From NCBI RefSeq assembly GCF_023715585.1, contig NZ_JAMBOK010000001.1, positions 1,364,001-1,428,000 of the forward strand: a stretch of DNA of 64,000 nt, in the 5' to 3' direction. The notes beneath the pieces are model-generated. The model saw nothing but the letters and a program-made list of their open reading frames with translations. It did not search any database and was not told the origin of the DNA. This stretch comes from Sporosarcina luteola (GTDB taxonomy: Bacteria > Bacillota > Bacilli > Bacillales_A > Planococcaceae). The number at the start of each line of letters is the position of its first letter. Position 1 is the first letter of the stretch. This document shows positions 24,040 to 32,089 of this stretch, piece by piece. The position numbers were made by a program, and so were the translations under genes.

Positions 24040-24882
24040 CGCTCTTCGCTTCACCCATCCAAGTCCCATCGATCCCTCGCCTAAATGTGTGCCAATCACC
24101 GGACCGAAGTGGCTGATTGTGAAAGCAACATTTGGCATGCGCTCTTGAAGTTCCACTTTCCATGCTTCCGCTTCCTCAGGCTGATTTGCATGGATAATAG
24201 CTGCTTCGAGCGGCATTTTCTCCGAGTCTTCCGCGAGCATATCCGCGATCCGTTTCATCGCTTTTTTGCGTGTGCGGATTTTTTCGAAGGGGACGATCAC
24301 TTTGTCATGGAAGTGAAGGATCGGCTTCACTTGGAGCAATCCGCCGATTAAGGCTTGTGCACTTGATAGTCTGCCGCCACGCTGCAAATGAGAGAGGTCG
24401 TCCACCATGAAATAGGCGCGCATCGTCTTTTTCATTTCCGCGAGCTCCGCCATAATCTCGTCGGGACTGGCTCCTTGTTCCGCCATTTTAGCTGCCCGGA
24501 TGACATAAAACCCTTGGATATAGCAGGACAGTTCCGAATCGAATGCGTGAACTTCGATGCCTTCCACCATTTCCCCCGCTTGGACGGCGCCTGCGTATGT
24601 GCCGCTTATGCCGCTAGACAGGTGGATGGAAATGACCGTGTCGTGATCCGCTTTCAATGATTCGAACAGCTCGACGAATTTTCCGACCGGCGGCTGGGAC
24701 GTTTTCGGCAACGGACCTTCGCCACGCACCTTCTCGTAGAAATCCGCTGACGTCAGGTCGACTTCCTCTTCGTAGGAATGTCCGTCGATCGTCACCGTCA
24801 ATGGAATGACGTGGATATCAAGTTTCTCCACTATATAATACGGCAAATATGCCGTGCTATCTGTTACAATTGCTGTTTTCAC
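24037..24882 (-). CDS. DegV-family fatty-acid-binding protein (YviA-like)
   Basis: 281 residues from a GTG at 24882. The opening KTAIVTDSTAYLP, the IHLSSGISGTYAGAVQA segment near 83-100 and the late TISHFGPVIGTHLG are standard DegV landmarks. DegV proteins bind a fatty acid; in Firmicutes members present fatty acids to the FakA kinase. In B. subtilis the homologue lies between degU and comFA. Here degU is about 26 kb away, so a segment has been inserted between them. The stop codon is embedded in array B. Confidence 0.9.
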   Translation of the reverse strand: MKTAIVTDSTAYLPYYIVEKLDIHVIPLTVTIDGHSYEEEVDLTSADFYEKVRGEGPLPKTSQPPVGKFVELFESLKADHDTVISIHLSSGISGTYAGAVQAGEMVEGIEVHAFDSELSCYIQGFYVIRAAKMAEQGASPDEIMAELAEMKKTMRAYFMVDDLSHLQRGGRLSSAQALIGGLLQVKPILHFHDKVIVPFEKIRTRKKAMKRIADMLAEDSEKMPLEAAIIHANQPEEAEAWKVELQERMPNVAFTISHFGPVIGTHLGEGSMGLGWVKRRA

Positions 24883-24946
24883 TACTAATCAACTCCTGCA
24901 TCATATTCTACTGGAAATGCAGGTCAAAAGAAAATCCCTATTCGGT

Positions 24947-26182
24947 TCATCTTTCAAGCTGTTGCGCCCAATGGTTCGCTTTGTTGGAGTATGCAGCAAT
25001 CTCCTCTTTTGATAAGCCGAATCGTTTGCTGATGTCATTGATTTTCTCCATATCGAAACGCTCCGTAGCGATTGCGAGCTCCAAATATGGCGTCATATCG
25101 GTCTTCTTTCCCTGCAGCGTCTCCGCCACCTCCTCGGAAAACGGGAACATCGGCAGGATGTCCTCCCAATCGCGGTTCATGATGGCATCGAGTAACGAAA
25201 ATAGCCCGACAAAGAAGTGTTCATCGCCATTTGGATACCCAGTACGGATGGCGACGAGCTCGCACATTTTTGCCCGTGACATCGAGTAGGAGACGAGCGC
25301 TTTGACTCGGCCGCTCGATGAATGGTCGCTAATGTCCTGCAGCATCAAAATCCGCATCCATTTCTTCAGCTCGCGCAGTCCGATCAGAACGATTGCCTGT
25401 TTGACGGAGCCGACGCTTTTCGGGACGCTGAAGTTCAGCGTGTTTATGAATCGTAGCAGTTTGTACGTCAGTGAGATGTCATGGAGTATGAGATTGGCAA
25501 TTTCGTCAATGTTCGGGTTGCGATCATTCAATTTGCCGATGATCTGTACATGCAGATTGAGGTTCGCAGGGATTTCAACGCCTTTGATGATTTCCGGCTT
25601 TGCAAAGAAATATCCTTGGAACAAGTCGTACCCGCTCTGTTTCGCAATTTGGAACTGTTCTTCAGTCTCGATTTTTTCCGCAAGCATCTTGATATGCGGG
25701 TATCTTTTAATGAACCTCTCGATGTCCCGCCTGCTTTTGTCGTCCACGGCGAGGAAATCCACTTTCACGTAATCGATCAGTTCGAACAACTCGGTATGTA
25801 AGGCATATTGGTCTTGCATGATGAAGTCGTCCAGTGCAAGCTGAAATCCGTCCTGCTTGATCTCACGTATCCTCGAGATGAGCATTGGAGTGATTTCAAC
25901 GTCCTCCAAAATCTCGATAACGACATATTCCGGCTTCAAATTCGAAAAGATGTCCTTAATGAGCAGGTCACCGGAAAAGTTGATGAATGACTTTGACTTC
26001 CCAGAAATTTGATCGACACCGATTGACAGGAATGTATTGACGAGCAAATGGATGGTCGCCTGTTCGGGGTCGATGTCCGGGAAGCTGTTCTGTTCGCTAT
26101 TTCGGTACAGCAACTCATATCCGTAAATCTGCCCTTCACTGTCCAAAATCGGCTGTCTGCCTACAAATATTTGTAACTCCAT
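24947..26182 (-). CDS. EAL-HDOD protein, PdeH (YuxH)-like
   Basis: 411 residues from the ATG at 26182 with GAGGTGAG upstream. Residues 1-200 form an EAL domain, with YELLYR at the EAL position, IEILED, LALDDF, KVDF and QGYFFAKP; most metal and substrate residues seem kept, though EAL reads ELL. Residues about 205-400 form an HDOD domain (LTYKLLRFINTLNF, QAIVLIGLRELKKW). It resembles B. subtilis YuxH/PdeH, which hydrolyses cyclic di-GMP and so affects motility. Activity of this copy is inferred. Confidence 0.87.
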   Translation of the reverse strand: MELQIFVGRQPILDSEGQIYGYELLYRNSEQNSFPDIDPEQATIHLLVNTFLSIGVDQISGKSKSFINFSGDLLIKDIFSNLKPEYVVIEILEDVEITPMLISRIREIKQDGFQLALDDFIMQDQYALHTELFELIDYVKVDFLAVDDKSRRDIERFIKRYPHIKMLAEKIETEEQFQIAKQSGYDLFQGYFFAKPEIIKGVEIPANLNLHVQIIGKLNDRNPNIDEIANLILHDISLTYKLLRFINTLNFSVPKSVGSVKQAIVLIGLRELKKWMRILMLQDISDHSSSGRVKALVSYSMSRAKMCELVAIRTGYPNGDEHFFVGLFSLLDAIMNRDWEDILPMFPFSEEVAETLQGKKTDMTPYLELAIATERFDMEKINDISKRFGLSKEEIAAYSNKANHWAQQLER

Positions 26183-26317
26183 TATCTCACCTCTCAATAA
26201 AAATAGTATATCAGACCTACCTCTATTTCACTATCAATTTTTCAAACTATTTTAATAGCGGCATATTGGGAAAAATGATATGTTGGAAGATAGTTAATGG
26301 GAATGGGAGGATTCATG

Positions 26318-27094
26318 ATGGAAACACTTATGTTTGAACAAAAAGGGCATATTGCAAAAGTGACGCTGCACCGTCCTGAAGCGATGAATGCTTTCAATTA
26401 CGATATGTTATCGGAACTTGGACAAGTGATCGAGTCGATTCGCATTAATCCCGATATCCGGGTTGTCATTTTTACGGGCTCTGGGAACCGTGCATTCAGC
26501 GTGGGGGCTGATTTGAAGGAGCGGAGGATGCTGTCCGATTCGCAAGTGAGGCGGAATATTTACAAGATCGGCGAAGTATTCACGATGGTGGAAAATCTTC
26601 CGCAGCCGACCATTGCGGTGTTGAATGGCTATGCGTTCGGCGGCGGAATGGAGCTTGCGCTTGCATGTGACTTCCGGTTCGCGGCGGATTCAGCGGTCAT
26701 GGGGCTGACGGAGACGGGGCTTGCGATCATACCGGGAGCCGGCGGAACGCAGCGACTGCCGAGGCTGATCGGGGAATCAAAGGCGATGGAGCTCATTTTG
26801 ACGGCGAGACGGCTCAAGGCGGAAGATGCGCAATTGTACGGGATGTTGACGGGTGTCGCTCCAGCTAACTTTTTGCAGGAGACGGTGGACCGTTTTGTCG
26901 GAGAGCTGCTTGCGAATGGGCCGATCGCATTGCAGCAGGCGAAGTTCGCAATCAAGCACGGGATGAACGCCGATTTGCAGACAGGGCTTGCGATCGAGCG
27001 GAAGGCGTATGAGGTTACGATTCCGACGGAGGATCGTTTGGAAGCGCTTGCTGCATTTGCGGAGAAGCGGAAACCGGAGTTTAAAGGAAAATGA
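26318..27094 (+). CDS. Enoyl-CoA hydratase/isomerase family protein
   Basis: 258 residues from the ATG at 26318, 7 nt after GGGAGG; an ATG 3 nt earlier is also possible. Crotonase landmarks: GNRAFSVGADLKER near 58-71, oxyanion-hole sequence NGYAFGGGMELALACDF near 99-115, and ETGLAIIPGAGGTQRLPRL near 132-150 with the second catalytic Glu region. It hydrates enoyl-CoAs in fatty-acid or branched-chain degradation; similarity to methylglutaconyl-CoA hydratases (YngF-like) is possible. It stands alone and is transcribed away from the EAL-HDOD gene. A terminator follows after a structured element. Confidence 0.9.
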   Translation: METLMFEQKGHIAKVTLHRPEAMNAFNYDMLSELGQVIESIRINPDIRVVIFTGSGNRAFSVGADLKERRMLSDSQVRRNIYKIGEVFTMVENLPQPTIAVLNGYAFGGGMELALACDFRFAADSAVMGLTETGLAIIPGAGGTQRLPRLIGESKAMELILTARRLKAEDAQLYGMLTGVAPANFLQETVDRFVGELLANGPIALQQAKFAIKHGMNADLQTGLAIERKAYEVTIPTEDRLEALAAFAEKRKPEFKGK

Positions 27095-27169
27095 TGATGG
27101 GAATGGTCGCGGGGCTGTGAGTTCTCGTTGTTTACCGAGGACTGCTCATTAATGCTGAAAAAGTTCTCG

Positions 27170-27267
27170 TTCACAAGCAATCCGTCGTGAAATTCCTGCG
27201 GCGCGTCACTTGATGGGGAGACTTGCCGTGACGCGATTAACCGCCAGCAACTAGATTTGCTTGTGAA
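27170..27267. repeat. Nested inverted-repeat element of about 100 bp
   Basis: Perfect outer arms TTCACAAGCAA (27170-27180) and TTGCTTGTGAA (27257-27267) enclose CTGCGG / CCGCCAG and inner arms CGCGTCAC (27202-27209) and GTGACGCG (27228-27235), leaving a loop around TTGATGGGGAGACTTGCC. It lies in the 3' region of the crotonase gene, before its terminator. It has no start codon or ribosome site. It could be a small structured RNA or a dispersed palindromic element. Confidence 0.6.
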
Positions 27268-27305
27268 TCAGAGTATCCATAGTATGATGTCGTTGTTTTC
27301 GGAGT

Positions 27306-27344
27306 GAGTAGGCTTTGGGGATTCTCCAAGCCTACTCTTTTTTT
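27306..27344 (+). terminator. Terminator of the crotonase unit
   Basis: GAGTAGGCTT and AAGCCTACTC arms followed by T7 on the plus strand. It overlaps the last codons of the convergent comFB gene. Confidence 0.92.
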
Positions 27345-27616
27345 GCGTTTTCGCAGCGGGGTGATGCGGAGACGATGCGGGCAGCCTTCACGACGGTGGA
27401 GAGGATGTTCGTGGCGCCTTGCCGGTCGGCGACGTGTTCTGCGCGGATGACTGGACTTAGTTTATCGTTCACGATGTAGCGCGGCTTGATTTCGTTGAGT
27501 GAAATGGCCATGATGTCGTCTTTGCATCGGTCACAATCGCATGTGAGATTGAGTTCGGTTTCGTATTGTTGGAGTACGTTTTGGACGACTTCTTCCATTA
27601 CGTTATATACTGGCAT
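27332..27616 (-). CDS. comFB: ComFB-family late competence protein
   Basis: 94 residues from the ATG at 27616, preceded by AGGGGGT. VMEEVVQNVLQQYETEL at the start, CDCDRCKDDIMAISLN near 26-41 with three conserved cysteines, and NDKLSP are typical ComFB features. In B. subtilis ComFB is encoded between comFA and comFC; here it stands alone, about 3.6 kb upstream of comFA and out of the operon. Its biochemical role is not settled; recent work on relatives points to nucleotide-second-messenger binding, from memory. The stop codon overlaps a convergent terminator. Confidence 0.85.
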   Translation of the reverse strand: MPVYNVMEEVVQNVLQQYETELNLTCDCDRCKDDIMAISLNEIKPRYIVNDKLSPVIRAEHVADRQGATNILSTVVKAARIVSASPRCENAKKE

Positions 27617-27735
27617 GTTTCGTACCCCCTTTTTTAAAGAATTATTTTCCATTCATTGTAGCACTAAAGGAAATAGATGCGAATTGTAGGAAAGGAGCAT
27701 TATTGTCGTGAGACTTTATAGGTACTTGGCAGGAT

Positions 27736-27844
27736 TTATGAGCGGTTTGCGACTTTTATGCGCAATTCCAGGGAGTTATGCGCGAATTAATTGATTTATG
27801 CGTGATTCAGTAGAGTTATGCGTTTCTGTAGGAATTTATGAGCC
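27736..27844. repeat. Array C: TTATGCG/TTATGAGC every 20 bp, 6 units
   Basis: TTATG begins at 27736, 27756, 27776, 27796, 27816 and 27836, exactly 20 bp apart. The outermost copies read TTATGAGC and the inner ones TTATGCG. It lies between the XRE-gene terminator and the comFB start. Confidence 0.88.
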
Positions 27845-27871
27845 TTTCGTTGAAAATAAATCTTTTCATAA

Positions 27872-27909
27872 CAAAAAGCCGAATTCCCATCTAGTAGGAA
27901 CCGACTTTC
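27872..27909 (-). terminator. Terminator of the XRE/DUF2975 pair
   Basis: AAAGTCGGTTCC and GGGAATTCGGCTTT arms, then TTTTG on the minus strand, right after the XRE stop. Confidence 0.75.
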
Positions 27910-27919
27910 AGTAAGTTGA

Positions 27920-28141
27920 TTATTCTTCTGTGTCTTCATCGTTTTTGTATTCTAAGATGTCTCCAGGCTGACAGTCCAACGCCTTGCAGATCGCCTCTAG
28001 TGTTGAGAATCGGATTGCTTTTGCCTTTCCGTTTTTCAATATGGAGAGATTCGCCATTGTGATTCCGACCTTCTCCGTAAGTTCGGTTACGCTCATTTTC
28101 CTTTTGGCTAGCATTACGTCAATGTTTATGATAATCCCCAT
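27920..28141 (-). CDS. Small XRE-family helix-turn-helix regulator (YozG-like)
   Basis: 73 residues from the ATG at 28141 with GAGGTGA upstream. VTELTEKVGITMANLSILKN is a Cro/C1-type helix-turn-helix, followed by FSTLEAICKALDCQPGDIL, the usual helix 4-5 of YozG-type proteins. It lies 10 bp after a DUF2975 membrane-protein gene; such pairs recur in Firmicutes and probably form a membrane-tied regulatory unit, but its target is unknown. Confidence 0.9.
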   Translation of the reverse strand: MGIIINIDVMLAKRKMSVTELTEKVGITMANLSILKNGKAKAIRFSTLEAICKALDCQPGDILEYKNDEDTEE

Positions 28142-28151
28142 TGTTTTCACC

Positions 28152-28628
28152 TCAGACCGTTAAATCATTTTCAGATTTTATCGTGATAGCTTCCTGCAAC
28201 AGTCTTTGGAGAAGTGCAGCAAAGACCGCGATTACAAACGGAGCAAAAATAGGAACCATGCCGATAATGATGAGACCTGGCGCATCATCAAGCTCCGCAA
28301 CCATTGCCACGAATGGCAGTACAATCACATACACACCACTGATTGTAAATGCAAAAAGTTTAATTTTCTTAAGAGCTGTAACGGATAGTCCAGAGAAAGC
28401 CTGGTTCTTGTCGATGTAGCTGAGCAGTTTGAACGCCTGCAGCAATGCTCCGAAGAACGGTATGACAGAGATATACATGCCGATCACGATTGGATAGAGT
28501 ATATGCGCATAATCCGGGTTGGCTGGATTTTTCATTAAATAATAGAGCCCGTATATGCCTAACGCAAGAACTGGAGCCCCAATAATAAATACTGCTATCC
28601 TCAAAAATAAGGTTGATCCTCGTTTCAT
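28152..28628 (-). CDS. DUF2975 four-helix membrane protein (YoaS-like)
   Basis: 158 residues from the ATG at 28628, with GAGGTG upstream. Four hydrophobic segments (about 8-28, 43-63, 88-110, 120-142) and SYIDKNQAFSGLSVTALKKIK between the second and third match DUF2975 proteins. The segment LSVTALKKIK is the conserved cytosolic loop. Co-transcribed with the XRE regulator that follows. Function unknown. Confidence 0.87.
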   Translation of the reverse strand: MKRGSTLFLRIAVFIIGAPVLALGIYGLYYLMKNPANPDYAHILYPIVIGMYISVIPFFGALLQAFKLLSYIDKNQAFSGLSVTALKKIKLFAFTISGVYVIVLPFVAMVAELDDAPGLIIIGMVPIFAPFVIAVFAALLQRLLQEAITIKSENDLTV

Positions 28629-28755
28629 AAAAAGCACCTCGCATTTTTAGTATGAATTGATTATAGCTTGTTATTTATCGAATATCAATAAATAATTATT
28701 GATTAGTGTTAAATTAATGTTGTTTATGGATATGTAGACGGATGTTGGAGTGGAG

Positions 28756-28926
28756 TTATGCGTATGCGGAGCGGATTATGCGCGAGTTATGGGATTTATG
28801 CGCATCTGGGGCCGGTTATGCGTGATCCGAGAGATTTATGCGCTTCTGGGATGGGTTATGCGTGATTCTAGAGATTTATGCGCTTCTGGGATGGATTATG
28901 CGTAATTCAGCAGTTTTATGCGCATT
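28756..28926. repeat. Array D: TTATGCG every 20 bp, 9 units
   Basis: TTATGCG begins at 28756, 28776, 28796, 28816, 28836, 28856, 28876, 28896 and 28916 without any slip. Spacers alternate between CTTCTGGGATGGG-like and TGATTCTAGAGAT-like, so the deeper period is 40 bp. It fills most of the 341-bp gap between the DUF2975 start and the TetR-gene terminator; nothing else was found there. Confidence 0.92.
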
Positions 28927-28941
28927 TAGGTTTTATTCCAA

Positions 28942-28970
28942 CAAAAAAAGAAGGTCGGGACCTTCTTTTT
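28942..28970 (-). terminator. Terminator of the ABC-TetR operon
   Basis: AAAAAGAAGGT-CCCG-ACCTTCTTTTTTT on the minus strand, starting at the TetR stop codon. Confidence 0.9.
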
Positions 28971-29614
28971 CATTCCTCCGGTGCTAGACCTTTTTTGAGG
29001 AAGTGAATCATTTGATTGATTTCCTCGTCATCGTTCCACTTCGGATCGATGATGTATTTGGTGGCGAAGTAGCCCATGATGGATGAGGCGGTTAGTCTGA
29101 GGACGGTCGTTGCCGGCAGATTGACAATCTGGCCTTTCGATTGGTAATGCTCAATGATCTGGATGAATCGGTTGACGACTTTCATTCCGATATGTTCGAT
29201 GAATTGTTCGCGCAGTTCTGGGTGGAACGGGATTTCCTGGAGAAAGATCTGTACAACTTTCAAGTTTTTATCGAGAAATTCCTGACGGTTTTTAATCATT
29301 GCGCGAACGAATTCTTCGAAGTGCTCGAAGTCTTCGTCGAGCACTTTGTTCAAGTCTTTGATAATAATCGGACCGAGCATTTTGACCATCATCGGCGTAA
29401 CAATTGAAAGGAGCAGGTCCTTTTTTGTTTTGTAATGGCGGAAGATCGTGCCTTCCGCAACGCCCGCTTTTTTGGCGATTTCATTCGTCGAAGTGGCGGC
29501 GAAGCCTTTTTCCGCAAACATTTCTGTTGCTGCTACGAGAATTTTCCGTTGTTTGTCGGTCAGGCTATCGTCTTCCTGCAGCATTTCCTCGAGCAGATTA
29601 TTTTCTTCTGTCAT
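28970..29614 (-). CDS. TetR-family transcription regulator
   Basis: 214 residues. The N-terminal helix-turn-helix spans about 22-67 (ATSTNEIAKKAGVAEGTIFRHY is the recognition region, shown here only in part by its core AEGTIFRHYKTKKDLL). The remainder is helical ligand-binding domain. AAGGAGG precedes the ATG, and the gene lies 10 bp after the ABC permease. As last gene of the ABC operon it probably represses that operon via the palindrome at 31403-31420. The ligand is probably the exported compound or a lipid; this is not shown by the sequence. Confidence 0.9.
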   Translation of the reverse strand: MTEENNLLEEMLQEDDSLTDKQRKILVAATEMFAEKGFAATSTNEIAKKAGVAEGTIFRHYKTKKDLLLSIVTPMMVKMLGPIIIKDLNKVLDEDFEHFEEFVRAMIKNRQEFLDKNLKVVQIFLQEIPFHPELREQFIEHIGMKVVNRFIQIIEHYQSKGQIVNLPATTVLRLTASSIMGYFATKYIIDPKWNDDEEINQMIHFLKKGLAPEE

Positions 29615-29624
29615 GATGTCCTCC

Positions 29625-30653
29625 TTATATTTTGCGGTATTTGCTCAGAACGGCGATATTTATTCCAATGAACAGCAGGCAGAATCCTGCAAGTATAAGC
29701 AAATTTATAATGATATCGCCAAATCCGGCACCCCTCACCATGACGTCGCGCAATGCTTCTGCGGCGTAATAGAGAGGTGTCAAGTGGCTGATCCAGCTGA
29801 GCCATTCGGCGATCGTCTCCAAGTTGAACAGACCGGAAAAGAAGATTTGCGGCACGACGACAATCGGGATGAATTGCATCATTTGCAGCTCGTTATGTGC
29901 AAATGACGATAACAGGATACCGAGTGTCAGTGCAGTCAACGCGAGGATGAGGATGATCAGGAGCACATAGATGAAAGCTCCTTCCATGACCATGCCGAGC
30001 ACGTAAATCGCGTACGCTGTTATGATTGTAGACTGGATCGTCGTGAAAAGGCCAAAGCCGAGAACGTAGCCGGCGACGATTTCCCATTTGCGCAATGGGC
30101 TTGCGAGTAGCCGTTCGAGTGTGCCTGTCGTCCGTTCACGCAGGAATGAAACACCAGCAATGAGGAACACGAAGAAGAACACGAAAAATCCGAGCAGGAC
30201 CGGACCGAAATAATCGAACTGCCCCATGTCGATTGAGCCGTGCAAGTAGTCAATCATCGGTTCCGGAATGTCAATGGCTTGGGGCGGTTTAGGAAATGCG
30301 TTCTGCAGCCATTTCATCGTTGCACCTGTTACACTCGGATCGCTTCCTTCAAGGACGATTGACGGTGTGTTGTCTTCGATCTTCAGGTAGCCATCGAGTT
30401 CCTGCGCGGCGAGTTTTTTCATCGCTTCCACTTCCGTTTTGAAGGTGGTTACTTGAGCCCCTTCGGTAGCGATCTGGTCGGCGAGCATTTCCGGCACATT
30501 GACCAACCCAATTTTCGGAGTGTAGTCGTCGCCGTTGAAAACGAAATAGAGCATCGTCAGCACGAGGATCGGCGCGAAGATAAGCAGCCCGATTGTCCGT
30601 TTGTCTCTGACAAGTTGACGGAGAATCCGTTTCACCAATGCCAGTACTCTCAT
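29625..30653 (-). CDS. ABC-2 type transporter permease
   Basis: 342 residues from the ATG at 30653, which follows GGAGGTG and overlaps the ATPase stop by 4 nt; the frame is open upstream through the ATPase gene but without a start. One N-terminal membrane helix, a large extracytoplasmic loop (about 45-155), then five helices with FLRERTTGTLERLLASPL near 192-209, the hallmark of YhgE/NodJ-type ABC-2 exporters. With the ATPase it would export a lipid-like compound or drug. Regulated probably by the TetR protein downstream. Confidence 0.9.
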   Translation of the reverse strand: MRVLALVKRILRQLVRDKRTIGLLIFAPILVLTMLYFVFNGDDYTPKIGLVNVPEMLADQIATEGAQVTTFKTEVEAMKKLAAQELDGYLKIEDNTPSIVLEGSDPSVTGATMKWLQNAFPKPPQAIDIPEPMIDYLHGSIDMGQFDYFGPVLLGFFVFFFVFLIAGVSFLRERTTGTLERLLASPLRKWEIVAGYVLGFGLFTTIQSTIITAYAIYVLGMVMEGAFIYVLLIILILALTALTLGILLSSFAHNELQMMQFIPIVVVPQIFFSGLFNLETIAEWLSWISHLTPLYYAAEALRDVMVRGAGFGDIIINLLILAGFCLLFIGINIAVLSKYRKI

Positions 30654-31381
30654 CGTTCTGCACCTCCATAGACGAGGAATGCTTCCTCGATTGTTGAGGA
30701 GTTTGTTTCCTTTTTCAATTCCGCGGGTGTGCCGACAGCGATTAGTTTTCCATTGCGTATGAGCCCGAGTCGATCGCATTTATCGGCTTCATCCATGACA
30801 TGGGTCGTGACGATGAGCGTCTTCCCTTGCGCTTTTAGATCCGCGAATGCGTTCCAGATGCTTTTCCGCAGGACTGGGTCGATTCCAACAGTCGGCTCGT
30901 CGAGGATGAGCAATTCCGGTTCGTGGAGCAGTGCGATCGCAAGGGAGAGGCGTCTTTTCATCCCACCCGAGTAGTTCGACACGAGTTTCGTAGCGTCGCC
31001 GGAAAGTTGGACGAGCTCCATCACTTCATTGATGTGCTCCGCTTGTTTCTGCCCTTTCAATCCGTATAGTTCAGAGAAGAATTGAAGATTTTCCTTCGCC
31101 GACAAGTCCTCGTATAGGGCATCCGATTGCGCCATATACCCGACCCGTTTGATGAGATTCAAAGAAGGCATTTTCTCGTTGAATAAACAATTTTCCCCTT
31201 CCGTCGGTTCGTCAAGTCCCGCCAGTTCCTTTACCAACGTCGTCTTCCCCGCTCCGGAAGGTCCTAGCAAGCCGAAGATCTCGCCTTCGTAGATGTCGAG
31301 GTTAATGTTTTGAAGAACTTGATGCTTGCCAAAACTTTTGGAGACATTGCGGATGGAGACGCATACTTCTCTTTCATTCAT
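30650..31381 (-). CDS. ABC transporter ATP-binding protein
   Basis: 243 residues from the ATG at 31381, 7 nt after GAGGTGA. Walker A GPSGAGKTT near 38-46, signature YSGGMKRRLSLA near 136-147, Walker B LLILDEPTVGIDP near 155-167, and the H-loop VTTHVMDEAD. It belongs to the DrrA/CcmA-like group serving ABC-2 permeases. First gene of a three-gene operon with the permease and TetR regulator. Confidence 0.94.
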   Translation of the reverse strand: MNEREVCVSIRNVSKSFGKHQVLQNINLDIYEGEIFGLLGPSGAGKTTLVKELAGLDEPTEGENCLFNEKMPSLNLIKRVGYMAQSDALYEDLSAKENLQFFSELYGLKGQKQAEHINEVMELVQLSGDATKLVSNYSGGMKRRLSLAIALLHEPELLILDEPTVGIDPVLRKSIWNAFADLKAQGKTLIVTTHVMDEADKCDRLGLIRNGKLIAVGTPAELKKETNSSTIEEAFLVYGGAER

Positions 31382-31402
31382 GATTGTCACCTCTTTATAA
31401 GT

Positions 31403-31420
31403 AGCGAGTGATTACTCACT
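31403..31420. promoter_or_regulatory. Probable TetR operator of the ABC operon
   Basis: AGTGAGT-AATC-ACTCGCT on the minus strand: 7-nt arms matching at 6 positions around a 4-nt spacer. It sits 22-39 bp upstream of the ATPase start, where promoter or start site is expected. Confidence 0.6.
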
Positions 31421-31493
31421 TTATTTTAATCTATGAAGATACGGTTTGTAAAATGAGTATGTAGTTTTGAAACGCTGACCGTAACGTACTCAA

Positions 31494-31530
31494 AACAAAA
31501 AGAGAGGGATGATTACCCTCCCCTCTCTCA
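31494..31530 (-). terminator. Terminator of the GNAT/YuxL unit
   Basis: GAGAGGG and CCCTCTC arms, then TTTTTGTTTT on the minus strand; the stem overlaps the GNAT stop. Confidence 0.88.
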
Positions 31531-32073
31531 TTTCCCTTTATGCAATTCCCATTCCTCGCGCAGCATGCCCATGCGAATGGAGTCGTAGTAGACGCCGTTC
31601 CAGTAGCGGACTTTGCGGATGCGCGCTTCCATCGTCATGCCGAGCTTTTCGGCGACGCGGATCATGCGCTCGTTGCCGGACCAAGTCGTGAGGCCGACGC
31701 GGACGAGCGGAATTTCGTTGAATAAATGATCGATCCACATTGTGAGCGCCTTCGTTCCGTAGCCGCCGCTCCAATATTTCGGCTCGTAGATGAGGATGCC
31801 CATTTCAAGCCAGAGGGACGGCTTGTGCTCCCAATAGTAGCTGACCATGCCGATGAGCTTGCCGCCCACTTCGATACCCCAGTAATCATCCGTATCGACG
31901 ACATTGTCTTTCCGTTCGAGAAATGCTTCATACGTTATTGTTTTATGCGGGTAGTACGGGGCATCCCATTTCTTCCATTCGGGATTTTCCTCTTTGAACG
32001 TCAATTCCCACATGCGGTGCAAATCTTCTTCTTTTATCGGCCGGATTGTTACGCCGTCTAGAGTGTATGTCAA
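31528..32073 (-). CDS. GNAT-family N-acetyltransferase, RimJ/RimL-like
   Basis: 181 residues from a TTG at 32073 that follows GGAGGAAACAGA. VTIRPIKEEDLHRMWEL is the first GNAT strand-helix, YWSGGYGTKALTMWIDH near 108-124 the acetyl-CoA binding motif, and VAEKLGMTMEARIRKV near 145-160 the C-terminal motif seen in ribosomal-protein or aminoglycoside-type acetyltransferases. It follows the YuxL-like peptidase by 16 bp. Substrate unknown. Confidence 0.88.
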   Translation of the reverse strand: MTYTLDGVTIRPIKEEDLHRMWELTFKEENPEWKKWDAPYYPHKTITYEAFLERKDNVVDTDDYWGIEVGGKLIGMVSYYWEHKPSLWLEMGILIYEPKYWSGGYGTKALTMWIDHLFNEIPLVRVGLTTWSGNERMIRVAEKLGMTMEARIRKVRYWNGVYYDSIRMGMLREEWELHKGK

Positions 32074-32089
32074 TCTGTTTCCTCCAAGA

